Below are positions 13,547 to 21,565 of a stretch of DNA of 26,204 nt, piece by piece (position 1 is the stretch's first letter; the number at the start of each line of letters is the position of its first letter). The stretch covers positions 1-26,204 of IMG/VR virus record IMGVR_UViG_3300024518_002072; one strand, written 5' to 3'. This stretch comes from a virus. Made by a program: the position numbers and the translations under genes. The notes beneath the pieces were generated by a model. It worked only from the letters and a program-made list of their open reading frames with translations. It made no database searches and had not been told where the DNA came from.

Positions 13547-16533
13547 GGTATATCCGTCTCTATGTCGCCATCCGACATATTACTGCAAAACAATACCCTA
13601 GTAAGATCGGGTCCTGCAACAGACATCGTTCCCGGAGTGGCGCCCGTGTCACTCGTAGCGTCACCCATTCTCCACCAGGCGTTAATATCTCCCCATGTGG
13701 CTGCAAGCTGGCTCAGGTCGGGCGGGCTCCCACCCCCGTATAGAGCCGTCACCTCGCCAGAGGTTAGCGCTCGGTCATAAAGCGCCACGTTGCACACGTT
13801 GCCCAAATAGTCGAGCGTCGATGGGGCTCCGCGGCGACCGATACGCATGGGCTCTGCGGTTAGGATCGTGTTACTGCCGAGGGTGTTGCTGAGCGTGGTC
13901 ATAGCGACGGGGGCGCCGTCAACATAGACCGTCACGTTCGAAACGTCCCCCGGCGTCGACGCTGTATACACGACCGCCACGTGGTACCACGTACCTGTGT
14001 TGTACGTCGTACCGAGAGAATATAAGTCGAGATAGTTACCGGCTGTGTGCGTCATCTCAAAGCGCAACTCACCGGTAGCGTGTAGGAACAGGTTCCACCC
14101 GCGAAACGGGGTGGAGCCTTCGCCTTTTCCGATCAGAATCCCGTATGTTGCAGTCGAAGACTTAAACCAAGCTGAGGCAGTAAAGGGCGTGTTGTATTCG
14201 TAAGTTGGCCCGGCATTCACTTCGCAGTAATCGTCAACACCGTCCATCGCGGTGCTAGTTCGCACCGCGTAGTCTGTTGCGTTGTTCGTATTGGTCTGAC
14301 CCGCGACCATATTGTGAACAGTCAGATTGTTTGAGCCTACCACGTCGTACTGGGTGCCGCCCGCTGCCGTGCTGTCGCCAGCATCGTCCCCGCATCGGTA
14401 CCAACTCACAAGCCCGCTCAGCGCCGACAGGTCACTAGCCTTGCCCATCGCTGACGCTTGCCGGTCGTAGATTGCGGAGATTTCAACGGGCGTGAGCACC
14501 CTGTCAAATATCGCCACTTCATCAAGAGTGCCGTCAAAATGCGTAGCCCCTTTTACCGTAAGCGGACCTCCAATTATCAGCGGGGCGCTACTCGTCGTTG
14601 GACTCTGCACTGAAGTCGCGAAGTTTATGTAAGTGGCGGCTTCTACGCCGGCGACATACATCTTCAGCCCCGCTACAGTTTCAGAACCGTCGTATGTGTA
14701 AACGATGTTCTTCATCGAGCCTGTCGTGGTGAACGGATCTGCTACCCCGCGCTCAAGTTGCCAGCCTGCCCCCAGATCGTGAATTAACAACGCAACAGGA
14801 GCGCCATTGTAGAGCCCTACCGCCCACCCCGCGTTAGTTCCGCCAGAGGCAACCTTGGCGACGATGAACATGTACGCTGAGCTTTCAGTCGCGCACCAGA
14901 GACTAACCGACCACGGGTCGGTGGAATCAAAATCGATGCCGGCTGGAGACGCTGCGCCTTCGAGCCTATCGTCTAGACCATCGAATAGGATGGCGTTGTT
15001 GTTGGTATACGGAACAGGGGCACAATTAGGGACGTCTTCAGCCAAATCGGCCCAGTCCATGTTTGTCTGAAATCCGTGGGATGTGCCTACGATGTCCCAT
15101 ACGCTGGCCTGCCCAAGCGCAATACCATCAAAAGTCGCGTCCCCGCAACGCCACCAATGAAGAAGATCGGCGCTTGCGCTGTGCTGGGTGAGATCTACAG
15201 GGTCACAGCCGTTATACATCTCTACACATTCCGCTGCCGTTAGCGCGCGACTGTAAAAACTGGGCTCATCGAACCGACCGTTATACAGGCTAATCGCCGT
15301 TGGGCCGAACGTCTCGCGCCCCGCAATATAGACTCGGCTGCCAGGGTTCCCTACGCGATCCGGAACTGCTGTGGTTTGCCGATCTGCTCCACCGTCAATG
15401 TCTATCGTCAGGGTTGTGCCGTCCCAACTCATCACCGCAAGGTGCCAGTCCCCATCGTTGAACAAGCCAACAGATGACGCGAAAGCAGGGCCGGCAGTCG
15501 CGCCCATGTAGCCTAGGATCTGCCCGCCACTTAGAAAGATGACCCAGTCGCGGGCGAGGGCCCCACCCCACTTGCTGAAGATGTCAGCCGTTCCCCCTTG
15601 GGTGGTCTTAAACCAGATTGCAGCAGAGAAGTGCTGATCAACCCCACTGAAGCTCGCGTCGTTGCCGAGGTTTACAAACTCGTCAATTCCGTCTGCTGAT
15701 AGGCTAAGTAAATTCCAAAATGCTTCGCCCGGAGACTCTGTGACAATATCTCCAGCAGCCGTGTTAATAGAGAGCAAATCGTTACCGTTGGGGCTCTGGT
15801 CGAATATCTCGCCACCCGGTGCCGCGCTGTCTCCGGTGCCGTCGCCCATTCGCCACCAGCCGTCGAGATTGGCAAACCCCGTGATGTCGAGCGGCTTGCC
15901 GGCAATGCCGGAGCCCTGGTTGTATAGCGTCGCGATTTCTGCCGGCGAAAGGGACGCGCTCCAGATCGACAAGTCGGCAATAGAGCCCGGAAAGAAGTTG
16001 CCTCCAGGGTAGCGACCGATGTCTAGGTCGCCCGCTCCGAGCGTTGTATTTCCGCCCAGCGTGTCTCTGTAAGTCAGGCCACTTGGAACAGGCATCGTGC
16101 TCGTACCATTTATGTACGTCGTACAGCCGGAGGCTAAGCCTGACCCGTTGTACTCCCAGGTGATCATCTTCCAAGCACCCGTGAGTGTCGTTTGCGTCAC
16201 CGCTTCTTGGATATAGAGATTGCCGCCGAGATTGTTGCACAAGAAGAACAGCGGTTGGCCGAGAAAAAAACCTACGGCCCAACCCATAATGCTGCCAGCC
16301 GCTTGCTTGCTCGCGAGATAGATGCCAGCTGTCGATGTGCCGCGTACCCAAGCGTTAACAGTGAAAGCTGAGTTCCAGTCGAACTCGCAGCCCGTCACCG
16401 TGCCAGCGGCTCTCGTGAGGCGCTCGCTGACGCCATCTAGGACGATGGACTTCGTATCTGTAAAGGCCGGTGGGGCCGGGGCTCCGCCTGCGGACTGTCG
16501 TCCCAAGCCTAGTACGATGCCAATTCCCCTCAT
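13543..16533 (-). CDS. Large virion-associated protein with four LamG/concanavalin A-like domains
   Basis: This 996-aa protein is the longest gene in the window. After a short Gly-rich start (MRGIGIVLGLG) it has four similar domains at about residues 28-207, 276-440, 514-690 and 760-932. Each begins with a [VLM]DG[VIL]-[SD] strand, has a W-[FV]-[KR] or W-C strand, an [YI]-x-[DN]G[GTA] strand near the middle and an F-[DN]G-x-x-[DA]-x-x-[IF]-[FYW]-[DS]-R-x-L end, as in LamG/laminin-type jelly rolls that bind carbohydrate or protein. After each domain comes a linker with WWRMGD, WWRCGD, WYRCGD and WWRMGD near 226, 460, 711 and 953. It sits among head and neck genes, so it may be a capsid-surface or neck adhesin. 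No signal peptide or catalytic residues are seen. Confidence 0.8.
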   Translation of the reverse strand: MRGIGIVLGLGRQSAGGAPAPPAFTDTKSIVLDGVSERLTRAAGTVTGCEFDWNSAFTVNAWVRGTSTAGIYLASKQAAGSIMGWAVGFFLGQPLFFLCNNLGGNLYIQEAVTQTTLTGAWKMITWEYNGSGLASGCTTYINGTSTMPVPSGLTYRDTLGGNTTLGAGDLDIGRYPGGNFFPGSIADLSIWSASLSPAEIATLYNQGSGIAGKPLDITGFANLDGWWRMGDGTGDSAAPGGEIFDQSPNGNDLLSINTAAGDIVTESPGEAFWNLLSLSADGIDEFVNLGNDASFSGVDQHFSAAIWFKTTQGGTADIFSKWGGALARDWVIFLSGGQILGYMGATAGPAFASSVGLFNDGDWHLAVMSWDGTTLTIDIDGGADRQTTAVPDRVGNPGSRVYIAGRETFGPTAISLYNGRFDEPSFYSRALTAAECVEMYNGCDPVDLTQHSASADLLHWWRCGDATFDGIALGQASVWDIVGTSHGFQTNMDWADLAEDVPNCAPVPYTNNNAILFDGLDDRLEGAASPAGIDFDSTDPWSVSLWCATESSAYMFIVAKVASGGTNAGWAVGLYNGAPVALLIHDLGAGWQLERGVADPFTTTGSMKNIVYTYDGSETVAGLKMYVAGVEAATYINFATSVQSPTTSSAPLIIGGPLTVKGATHFDGTLDEVAIFDRVLTPVEISAIYDRQASAMGKASDLSALSGLVSWYRCGDDAGDSTAAGGTQYDVVGSNNLTVHNMVAGQTNTNNATDYAVRTSTAMDGVDDYCEVNAGPTYEYNTPFTASAWFKSSTATYGILIGKGEGSTPFRGWNLFLHATGELRFEMTHTAGNYLDLYSLGTTYNTGTWYHVAVVYTASTPGDVSNVTVYVDGAPVAMTTLSNTLGSNTILTAEPMRIGRRGAPSTLDYLGNVCNVALYDRALTSGEVTALYGGGSPPDLSQLAATWGDINAWWRMGDATSDTGATPGTMSVAGPDLTRVLFCSNMSDGDIETDIP

Positions 16534-16537
16534 GCGC

Positions 16538-16813
16538 TTAGTACAATGCGAGGATCAATGTTGCAGTCGTGTTTGTCGCCATCACGCGAGATACCTGAAC
16601 ATCGAGAATGGTCCCAGCCGCTACAGCGGAAAATGTAATTGGCGTAGCCGCTACAGCCTGCCCCAGCATTACAACAGCTACATCGCCAGCCCCTCCGATG
16701 TACAGTGCCCTGGTAGGCCCATCGTCAAGGTCGGCCCCGTCATTAGCGACTACCGCTGTGGCGTCATACGCCCCGTGGAGAACCGTTCTTGCTGCTGCAT
16801 TACCTTTAGGCAT
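16538..16813 (-). CDS. Spike-base-type protein, RCAP_Rcc01079-like
   Basis: This 91-aa protein matches, from memory, the small family named after the Rhodobacter gene transfer agent spike base protein Rcc01079. It has the typical series: ATAVVANDGADLDDGPTR, ALYIGGAGDVAVVMLG, a PITFSAVAAGTIL strand and an ending with VMATNTTATLILALY. In the gene transfer agent the protein is the base of capsid spikes; phage relatives usually occur with head genes. It lies directly before the large LamG protein with a 4-base gap, so the pair could form a capsid-attached base plus adhesin, which is an inference. It starts in a TAATG overlap with the Gp36-like gene. Confidence 0.7.
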   Translation of the reverse strand: MPKGNAAARTVLHGAYDATAVVANDGADLDDGPTRALYIGGAGDVAVVMLGQAVAATPITFSAVAAGTILDVQVSRVMATNTTATLILALY

Positions 16814-17277
16814 TAGTAAATTCCAAAACTGTCAGGGTCGTTGAAAAACTTAGGTGCAGGATCGGGATTGATTGGATCACCGCTTCGCACGACGCCACCC
16901 TCGTTGGCCGCCGGCTCCGGGGAGCCTACTACATCGAGCCGGGTCACGCCTTTGCGCAGCTCCAGCAAGTCCCTTCGGGCAGTCTCCATTAGCTTCCTGC
17001 CGTCTGCTCGGATGTACTCCGGGTGCCGGTCGTACAAGTACGAAACAGCAATGTCCAAGCAAAGCCTCTTAACTTCATTTGGAGCAGATGTCCCCAGAAG
17101 TCGAATTGCCGCAATGTCGTAATTGCCGCGGAGGAACCCCTCAACATAACTCTCCGAATCAGCAATGACTCGCAGTAGCGGGTTCTCGTCTGGCGTCCCG
17201 TCAACATTGTCGTCCAATATCTGACGCACAACCGTCTGAGTGATGCGGTCTTCGATGTCGCTGAGTGTGATGTACAT
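16813..17277 (-). CDS. Head-tail connector protein, Mu Gp36-like (DUF1320)
   Basis: This 154-aa helical protein follows the capsid gene as in Mu-like phages. It begins MYITLSDIEDRITQTVVRQI and contains VIADSESYVEGFLRGNYD, then VKRLCLDIAVSYLYDRHPEY and METARRDLLELRKGV, which is the pattern of the Gp36/DUF1320 connector family that forms a ring under the portal. The C-terminal 40 residues are a Pro/Gly/Asp-rich tail. The frame has an earlier ATG at 17298, but the one at 17277 is preferred because family members begin MY-x-T and because it forms a TAATG overlap with the upstream stop. Confidence 0.75.
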   Translation of the reverse strand: MYITLSDIEDRITQTVVRQILDDNVDGTPDENPLLRVIADSESYVEGFLRGNYDIAAIRLLGTSAPNEVKRLCLDIAVSYLYDRHPEYIRADGRKLMETARRDLLELRKGVTRLDVVGSPEPAANEGGVVRSGDPINPDPAPKFFNDPDSFGIY

Positions 17278-17528
17278 TACTGTACATATCCCATGCACGT
17301 GAGGCCCACGGCTTCGGCATCAGCACTTAGGCTCTCTGGCACACTTCGCGTAAGTCCGGGCGTCCACCCTTCAATCTTCGCTCCACCAATCTCACCCTCA
17401 ACGGATCGACCAGTTTCGTTGCGCCATCTCACATAACGCCCAGGCATAGCGTGAACAGCAGGCTTCGGAACCGGGGGGGTAGCCCTCGGCCTGCTATCCA
17501 CGCTACGCTTGGAACGTCGTTTGCTCAT
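17277..17528 (-). CDS. Small basic hypothetical protein after major capsid gene
   Basis: This 83-aa protein has a strongly basic first half (MSKRRSKRSVDSRPRATPP, then MPGRYVRWRNETGRS) and a more neutral second half ending ESLSADAEAVGLTCMGYVQ. It was not recognised as a family. It follows the major capsid gene with a 2-base gap, has no clear ribosome site, and its stop overlaps the Gp36-like start by one base, so it is probably co-translated. The basic N-terminus could contact DNA inside the head or an acidic capsid surface. Its length is short for a connector, and its role is unknown. Confidence 0.5.
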   Translation of the reverse strand: MSKRRSKRSVDSRPRATPPVPKPAVHAMPGRYVRWRNETGRSVEGEIGGAKIEGWTPGLTRSVPESLSADAEAVGLTCMGYVQ

Positions 17529-17530
17529 GA

Positions 17531-18709
17531 TTAGTTGATCGGGGCGGTGATCAAGTAACCCGTGGGCGATGCCACGACTTGGTGAACCTCGCTCACACTG
17601 ACCTGAGCGGTGTAACCACCACCATGGCCCTTGAGAGGATCATAATCCACCACCGTCTGGATTGCGCCATGACGGAACGTGTAACCAAACACAGCATTGC
17701 GGACGCTTGCACGACGCGCAACTCGGACAACGCCGAAGACGTCACCCCAGATACGGGTGTACGGAAGCGCCGTCTGTCCCTCAACATTGGGATCCTGACG
17801 CGCCTTGCCCACCAAGAGTCGGTCGATGTCAAAGAATCGAGCGATCATGTCGGGCGTGGCCAAACCAGGCGAGCTGCCGTTGTACTTGAACAAGTCAAGA
17901 ATCGCCGGATGGCGACTCAGAACCTGATACACGTCAAGCGAACAGAACCCGATGAGGTCACTCGGCCCACGTCCCTGCCAGATGGCAGCGGTTGCAGTCT
18001 GAATGTCAGCAATGGGGTCACCACCAGTGACAGTGTCCCAACGGTTGGCAGCGCCGATCGCTGCCGTGTTGGCCCCGAAGTTGGCAGCCGTCGTCAGAAC
18101 ACCGGCAATGCGCTGCTCACGACGGAACGACAAGCCTTCAGCAATGGCTTCGACCAAGTCCACCATCTCGTTCAAGGGCGCATCCTCGTTCGTGAGCGTC
18201 ATGCGCGACACGAAGTTGGAATAACCATAAGGACGACACACGTAAGTGCTAGTCGAGCGAGTTTCCTGAATCTCGTTCGCCTGTCCACGGCTGCCCATCT
18301 CGTCATCCGGGTACTGCAAGCGGTCGCTTTGACCGTAGCTGAAGTACACGTCAGACTCTTTGCCAACCTGAAGGAGAGGCATCAGCTCTTCGCCAATGTA
18401 CATCTCATTCGCATACTGAATGCTCAGGTTGCTCATGGTGGCGTTTACATGGACAGCTCCAGGAGCGATGTCCTTGAGTGCCAGGTTTGCGCTATCCCAC
18501 GCTCGAAGTACCCGAGGGTCACTGGAGCGTCGGGCCTCGTCAACACGAGAAACGTAGTCTTGGTACTTCTCAAACCGGGGCGTCATGCCACGGCGACGCA
18601 TTGCGCGCGTGTTGCTTTTAACGATGTCACCATGCGACACGGATCCGAGGGCACTCAAACGAGCGACCTCTGCCATGTCCTGGTCGGTCAATTGAATTTG
18701 TTTAGACAT
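17531..18709 (-). CDS. Major capsid protein
   Basis: This 392-aa protein is the shell subunit. Evidence: its place after the portal, protease/scaffold and decoration-like genes, its length, and HK97-fold-type features. There is a helical N-terminal region (about 1-85) with many charged residues, then NEMYIGEELMPLLQVGKESDVYF, an element seen at the start of the E-loop/P-domain region in many phage capsid proteins, a long helix with VDLVEAIAEGLSFRREQRIAG (about 185-210), GFCSLDVYQVLSRHPAILD (about 255-275) and a beta C-terminus. A strong ribosome site (GAGAGGA, 8 bases before the ATG) fits high expression. No clear protease cleavage site could be identified by eye. Confidence 0.82.
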   Translation of the reverse strand: MSKQIQLTDQDMAEVARLSALGSVSHGDIVKSNTRAMRRRGMTPRFEKYQDYVSRVDEARRSSDPRVLRAWDSANLALKDIAPGAVHVNATMSNLSIQYANEMYIGEELMPLLQVGKESDVYFSYGQSDRLQYPDDEMGSRGQANEIQETRSTSTYVCRPYGYSNFVSRMTLTNEDAPLNEMVDLVEAIAEGLSFRREQRIAGVLTTAANFGANTAAIGAANRWDTVTGGDPIADIQTATAAIWQGRGPSDLIGFCSLDVYQVLSRHPAILDLFKYNGSSPGLATPDMIARFFDIDRLLVGKARQDPNVEGQTALPYTRIWGDVFGVVRVARRASVRNAVFGYTFRHGAIQTVVDYDPLKGHGGGYTAQVSVSEVHQVVASPTGYLITAPIN

Positions 18710-18729
18710 TTTTTGAATCCTCTCAAGAA

Positions 18730-19158
18730 TCAGGAATGAGTGTGACGCCCGAGTGCCAGTTGCATGCCCACGATGTCACCAGGGACCCCGGCTTGGACAA
18801 AAACGCCATAAATAGGCTCGTCGCCTGCTGCGCCAATAGCTACGCAGTCGGTGAAGCCATCTGCCGCAGCGTCGGAGGTCCAGGTGGCTTTGGACCCAAG
18901 AGTCGCCGTGCCATTTGTGGCCACGGGGACTGGCACAACCGGAGCGAACAAGAACACATCCACGTTAGCATCACCAGCGACCACGCTGGTTCCACCAGTG
19001 TGTGCCACGCCAATGATGAGGTCTGACGATAATGCGGCATTCCGAACTGTGGTAGCGGTGTCCATCGTGACACCAAAACCAACGGTCACCGTTTGACCGG
19101 CAGTAATATCGTAGTTGCCGAGCGTTGCGTAGTTGAGTTTACGAGTTGCAGTACTCAT
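18730..19158 (-). CDS. Head decoration-like protein
   Basis: This 142-aa all-beta protein lies between the protease/scaffold gene and the major capsid gene, the usual place for a capsid-stabilising decoration protein. It contains ITAGQTVTVGFGVTM, LIIGVAHTGGTSVVAGDANVDVFLF, a Val/Pro strand (PVVPVPVATNG) and DEPIYGVFVQAGVPGDIVGMQL, which is reminiscent of the DUF2190-like capsid-cement proteins of Mu-type phages. It is small, Gly/Ala/Val-rich and has few charges, as such surface proteins often have. Its ATG has AAAGG about 10 bases upstream. The decoration role is inferred from fold type and gene order. Confidence 0.65.
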   Translation of the reverse strand: MSTATRKLNYATLGNYDITAGQTVTVGFGVTMDTATTVRNAALSSDLIIGVAHTGGTSVVAGDANVDVFLFAPVVPVPVATNGTATLGSKATWTSDAAADGFTDCVAIGAAGDEPIYGVFVQAGVPGDIVGMQLALGRHTHS

Positions 19159-19173
19159 TATTTATTAACCTTT

Positions 19174-19584
19174 CTAGGCACCAAGTTGCTTAACGAGGGC
19201 TTCAAACTCCACACCGCTGGTATCACCAGCAGACAGAGATTTCGGGGTGGGGTCTTCACCAATCACGTCTTCAACAACGTTCTTGAGAATGTTCATGTCG
19301 GGTCGCGATTCGATGGCTTTCAAGTGCTCCTCGAACAACTCCGGTGACTGAGTCGCAAGCTTAATCAGCGTGTCCTTCTCAGTGGGGGCGATCTTCACGC
19401 CAATCAGGTCATTCAGGGTCTTCTCAACAGATTCGACACGAAGAGTGTCCGCTTGCTTGCGGTACTCGTTGCGCTCCTCTTCGAGATCCATACAACGCTT
19501 ATTGAGCGTTTCGACCTTCTCTTTTTCTGATACGAGTTGAGCCTTCATACTCTCCAGCTCAACAACTGCTTTTTCAAGCTCCAT
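19174..19584 (-). CDS. Nested scaffold protein from internal start in the protease gene
   Basis: An in-frame ATG at 19584, inside the protease gene, is preceded at 9 bases by a full AAGGAG Shine-Dalgarno in a purine-rich stretch. Translation from it gives a 136-aa protein made only of the scaffold region: a heptad-like coiled coil at 1-50 (MELEKAVVELESMKAQLVSE), a helical middle and the end SGVEFEALVKQLGA. A nested scaffold made from the 3' end of the protease gene is known in lambda (C/Nu3) and related phages. The site and the domain border coincide, so the product is likely, though it is not proved from the sequence. Confidence 0.6.
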   Translation of the reverse strand: MELEKAVVELESMKAQLVSEKEKVETLNKRCMDLEEERNEYRKQADTLRVESVEKTLNDLIGVKIAPTEKDTLIKLATQSPELFEEHLKAIESRPDMNILKNVVEDVIGEDPTPKSLSAGDTSGVEFEALVKQLGA

Positions 19585-20187
19585 TGCTTTTCTCTCCTTC
19601 CCGCCATCGGCGGTTTGTTCCCTCTCCCGTGGCGGGGTGAGGTCGAACTGACGGTCGTCGGCATCATCTGCCTTGTCCGCAGTAAGATCTTTCTCTTCCT
19701 TCTCATCCCTGACCTTTGTGGCCATCGCCTTCATGCGAGTCAGCGCTTCGGGATTACTCGGAATAGGAACGACACTGATCTCATAAAGCTCATTGTCGCT
19801 CAAAACATACACGTCCTTGTCGTTGCGCATCTCCTGACGGACCTCGCGAGGCTTAAAACCCACGCTGACCGCCCGCAGAGTTCGCTCCTGGACGCTCTGC
19901 CACACCTGCTCTGCCACAGGATTAGCCTTCGCAGATGCGAAAACAATCGTCGCCTGGAGCTGACCGTCCTTCACGCCCACGTTCGTCGCGTGACCAATCG
20001 GCAAATCCTTGGAACTGTGGCCAAACAACACCACCGGGTTCTTCAGATAGCGCTCCAAGTCCCAGCTCTGCTCCACGATGTCACCATCAGCATCCATAGC
20101 CTCGGTTGAGGCCACGAAATCCGCCTGACGCTCCTCAAGACGAATCGACTTCATCTGAAGGGCGGATGCCGCAAGCTCATTCATCAT
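19174..20187 (-). CDS. Prohead protease (HK97/S78-type) with C-terminal scaffold region
   Basis: This 337-aa protein is predicted to assemble inside the prohead and to cleave scaffold and itself during maturation. The protease part (about 1-160) has the expected pattern: His in LFGHSSKD (about residue 57), Ser in RAVSVGF (about 108) and Glu in LYEISVVPIPSNP (about 136), comparable to the His-Ser-Glu triad of HK97 Gp4. A charged linker (165-200) leads to a coiled-coil scaffold region (about 202-337; MELEKAVVELESMKAQLVSE). The frame is open to 20250, but paired ATGs at 20187/20184 have AAGGAG six bases upstream of the first and overlap the portal end only slightly, so that start is chosen. Confidence 0.82.
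   Translation of the reverse strand: MMNELAASALQMKSIRLEERQADFVASTEAMDADGDIVEQSWDLERYLKNPVVLFGHSSKDLPIGHATNVGVKDGQLQATIVFASAKANPVAEQVWQSVQERTLRAVSVGFKPREVRQEMRNDKDVYVLSDNELYEISVVPIPSNPEALTRMKAMATKVRDEKEEKDLTADKADDADDRQFDLTPPREREQTADGGKERKAMELEKAVVELESMKAQLVSEKEKVETLNKRCMDLEEERNEYRKQADTLRVESVEKTLNDLIGVKIAPTEKDTLIKLATQSPELFEEHLKAIESRPDMNILKNVVEDVIGEDPTPKSLSAGDTSGVEFEALVKQLGA
19594..19599 (-). promoter_or_regulatory. Internal Shine-Dalgarno for nested scaffold start
   Basis: On the minus strand the sequence GGAAGGAGAGAAAAGCAATG gives AAGGAG with a 9-base purine-rich spacer before the ATG at 19584. It lies inside the protease/scaffold reading frame exactly at the domain border. It equals the best gene-start ribosome sites in the window. 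Confidence 0.6.
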
Positions 20188-21562
20188 CGACGGCTCCTTC
20201 TCCAGCATCAACGTCATCTGTAATGGTGTCTGACTCTCCGTCATCTTCAATAAACTCCTGACCCCTCAAAAGCTCGTCGCCCTCTTCAGGATCTGCAATG
20301 CCAGCCTTGTTACGAACCCACCACTGCGGGATATCTAGACCAGCTCTTACGAAACCTTCGACAGCGCGAGATAGCGCGCCCATGTCAACCGAGTCCTCGG
20401 TGATGAAGTTGAACTCAGGGACCGGCTGCTCCGCACCGAAGTTCAATCTCACCAGCGGCTCGATGATGTCACGGCGGATCGTGCTTGCCATCGACACCGC
20501 GTCACCCTCCCGGATGTCCTTACGCACCCGGTCATGAACCTCGCCCAAGCTCCGAGCACCACGCTCGCCCTGCTCGACCGTCATCGTCTGGCCAAGCACG
20601 CACTTGCTCATCTCCATCCCGAGCCACTCACACAAATCGTGATGCTCAGGCTTGCCGCCTCGACCACGCTCTGGCCAGATGATCTCGATGTCCGCGCGAT
20701 CAGAGAACGTCGCCACACCATTGGTCGTCAACTGCTCAAGTGCGCTGAGCATGTCCTCGATGTCCTTCGTAGACGCCGTGGACTTGTACTTTCCAATCCG
20801 CCAAGGCTTGTATGCAAGCTCAGCTAGCTTCATCCAGTCCGATTGCGCCCAATTTCGGAAGAGCGCAGCCCACATAAGCACCCGAACCAGCCCCTCACGG
20901 GCAGTAACATCGCCCGTTACACGCGGTTGGTACTGGATAAACTTGTCCGGATAGCGCGTCATCAGGTTCACGCCATCGACCGGAGTGCCGAATTGGTCCC
21001 ACCACAGAAGCTCACCGTCGCCCCAAGAGAACCGAAATCGCCTCGGACTGACCGGTGTGAACCCCGATGGGACCACATAACCATCAGATAACTCGTAATT
21101 CACCTCAGATACGGCATATCCGAAGTAAATACCCCCAGCTAGGTGGGTCAACAGGTCCGTGAAGCTCCTGGACCGCTCTCCGTTGCCGTCAGCGCCCTTC
21201 AGAGCGCTTTCTACGAAGAATGCGACCTCGCGGTCCTTATCGGTGGGAACGTACCCCTCGTGGGGTATTGCGGGCGTTATGGCCCAATTTAGGGACGAAA
21301 CAGCGATTTCGCGGGTGTTTAAGAGCGCCTGGAGGTGACAATCCTTCTGTCTCGCCTCATTTGCCAGGTCTACAAGCTGATAAACGTACCCACTATCAGC
21401 CTCTCGAATGATCGAACTCACCCTCCGGGGTGTGATCCCACCACCAATTCGGACAAATTGCTCCCCAAGATTCAGGGGATAGATGGGACTACGCCGAAGC
21501 GCCAACGGAATAGACGTATCTTTCCGCTGAAACGACTCAGCTAGGCGAGAAAAGATGCCCAC
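20177..21562 (-). CDS. Portal protein, Mu Gp29-like (DUF935)
   Basis: This 461-aa protein forms the dodecameric ring through which DNA enters the capsid. The sequence shows the DUF935 series: LVDLANEARQKDCHLQALLNTRE (about 65-85), VSSLNWAITPA, LTHLAGGIYFGYAVSEVNYE (about 140-160), YKPWRIGKYKS, the highly characteristic VLGQTMTVEQGERGARSLGE (about 327-346) followed by VHDRVRKDI and IIEPLVRLNFG. The C-terminal 40 residues are acidic (FIEDDGESDTITDDVDAGEG). The start is GTG at 21562, immediately after the TAA of the 52-aa ORF. Its end encloses the ribosome site of the protease gene. Confidence 0.88.
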   Translation of the reverse strand: MGIFSRLAESFQRKDTSIPLALRRSPIYPLNLGEQFVRIGGGITPRRVSSIIREADSGYVYQLVDLANEARQKDCHLQALLNTREIAVSSLNWAITPAIPHEGYVPTDKDREVAFFVESALKGADGNGERSRSFTDLLTHLAGGIYFGYAVSEVNYELSDGYVVPSGFTPVSPRRFRFSWGDGELLWWDQFGTPVDGVNLMTRYPDKFIQYQPRVTGDVTAREGLVRVLMWAALFRNWAQSDWMKLAELAYKPWRIGKYKSTASTKDIEDMLSALEQLTTNGVATFSDRADIEIIWPERGRGGKPEHHDLCEWLGMEMSKCVLGQTMTVEQGERGARSLGEVHDRVRKDIREGDAVSMASTIRRDIIEPLVRLNFGAEQPVPEFNFITEDSVDMGALSRAVEGFVRAGLDIPQWWVRNKAGIADPEEGDELLRGQEFIEDDGESDTITDDVDAGEGAVDDE

Positions 21563-21565
21563 GTC

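Noticed and set aside
15782-16351. 189-aa minus-strand ORF in another frame within the LamG gene
   Set aside because: It is Arg/His/Ser-rich out-of-frame translation of the repeat domain, without a ribosome site or domain.
17579-18739. 386-aa plus-strand ORF opposite the major capsid gene
   Set aside because: It is the antisense shadow of a well-supported capsid gene, has no ribosome site and no recognisable domain, and all other genes are on the minus strand.
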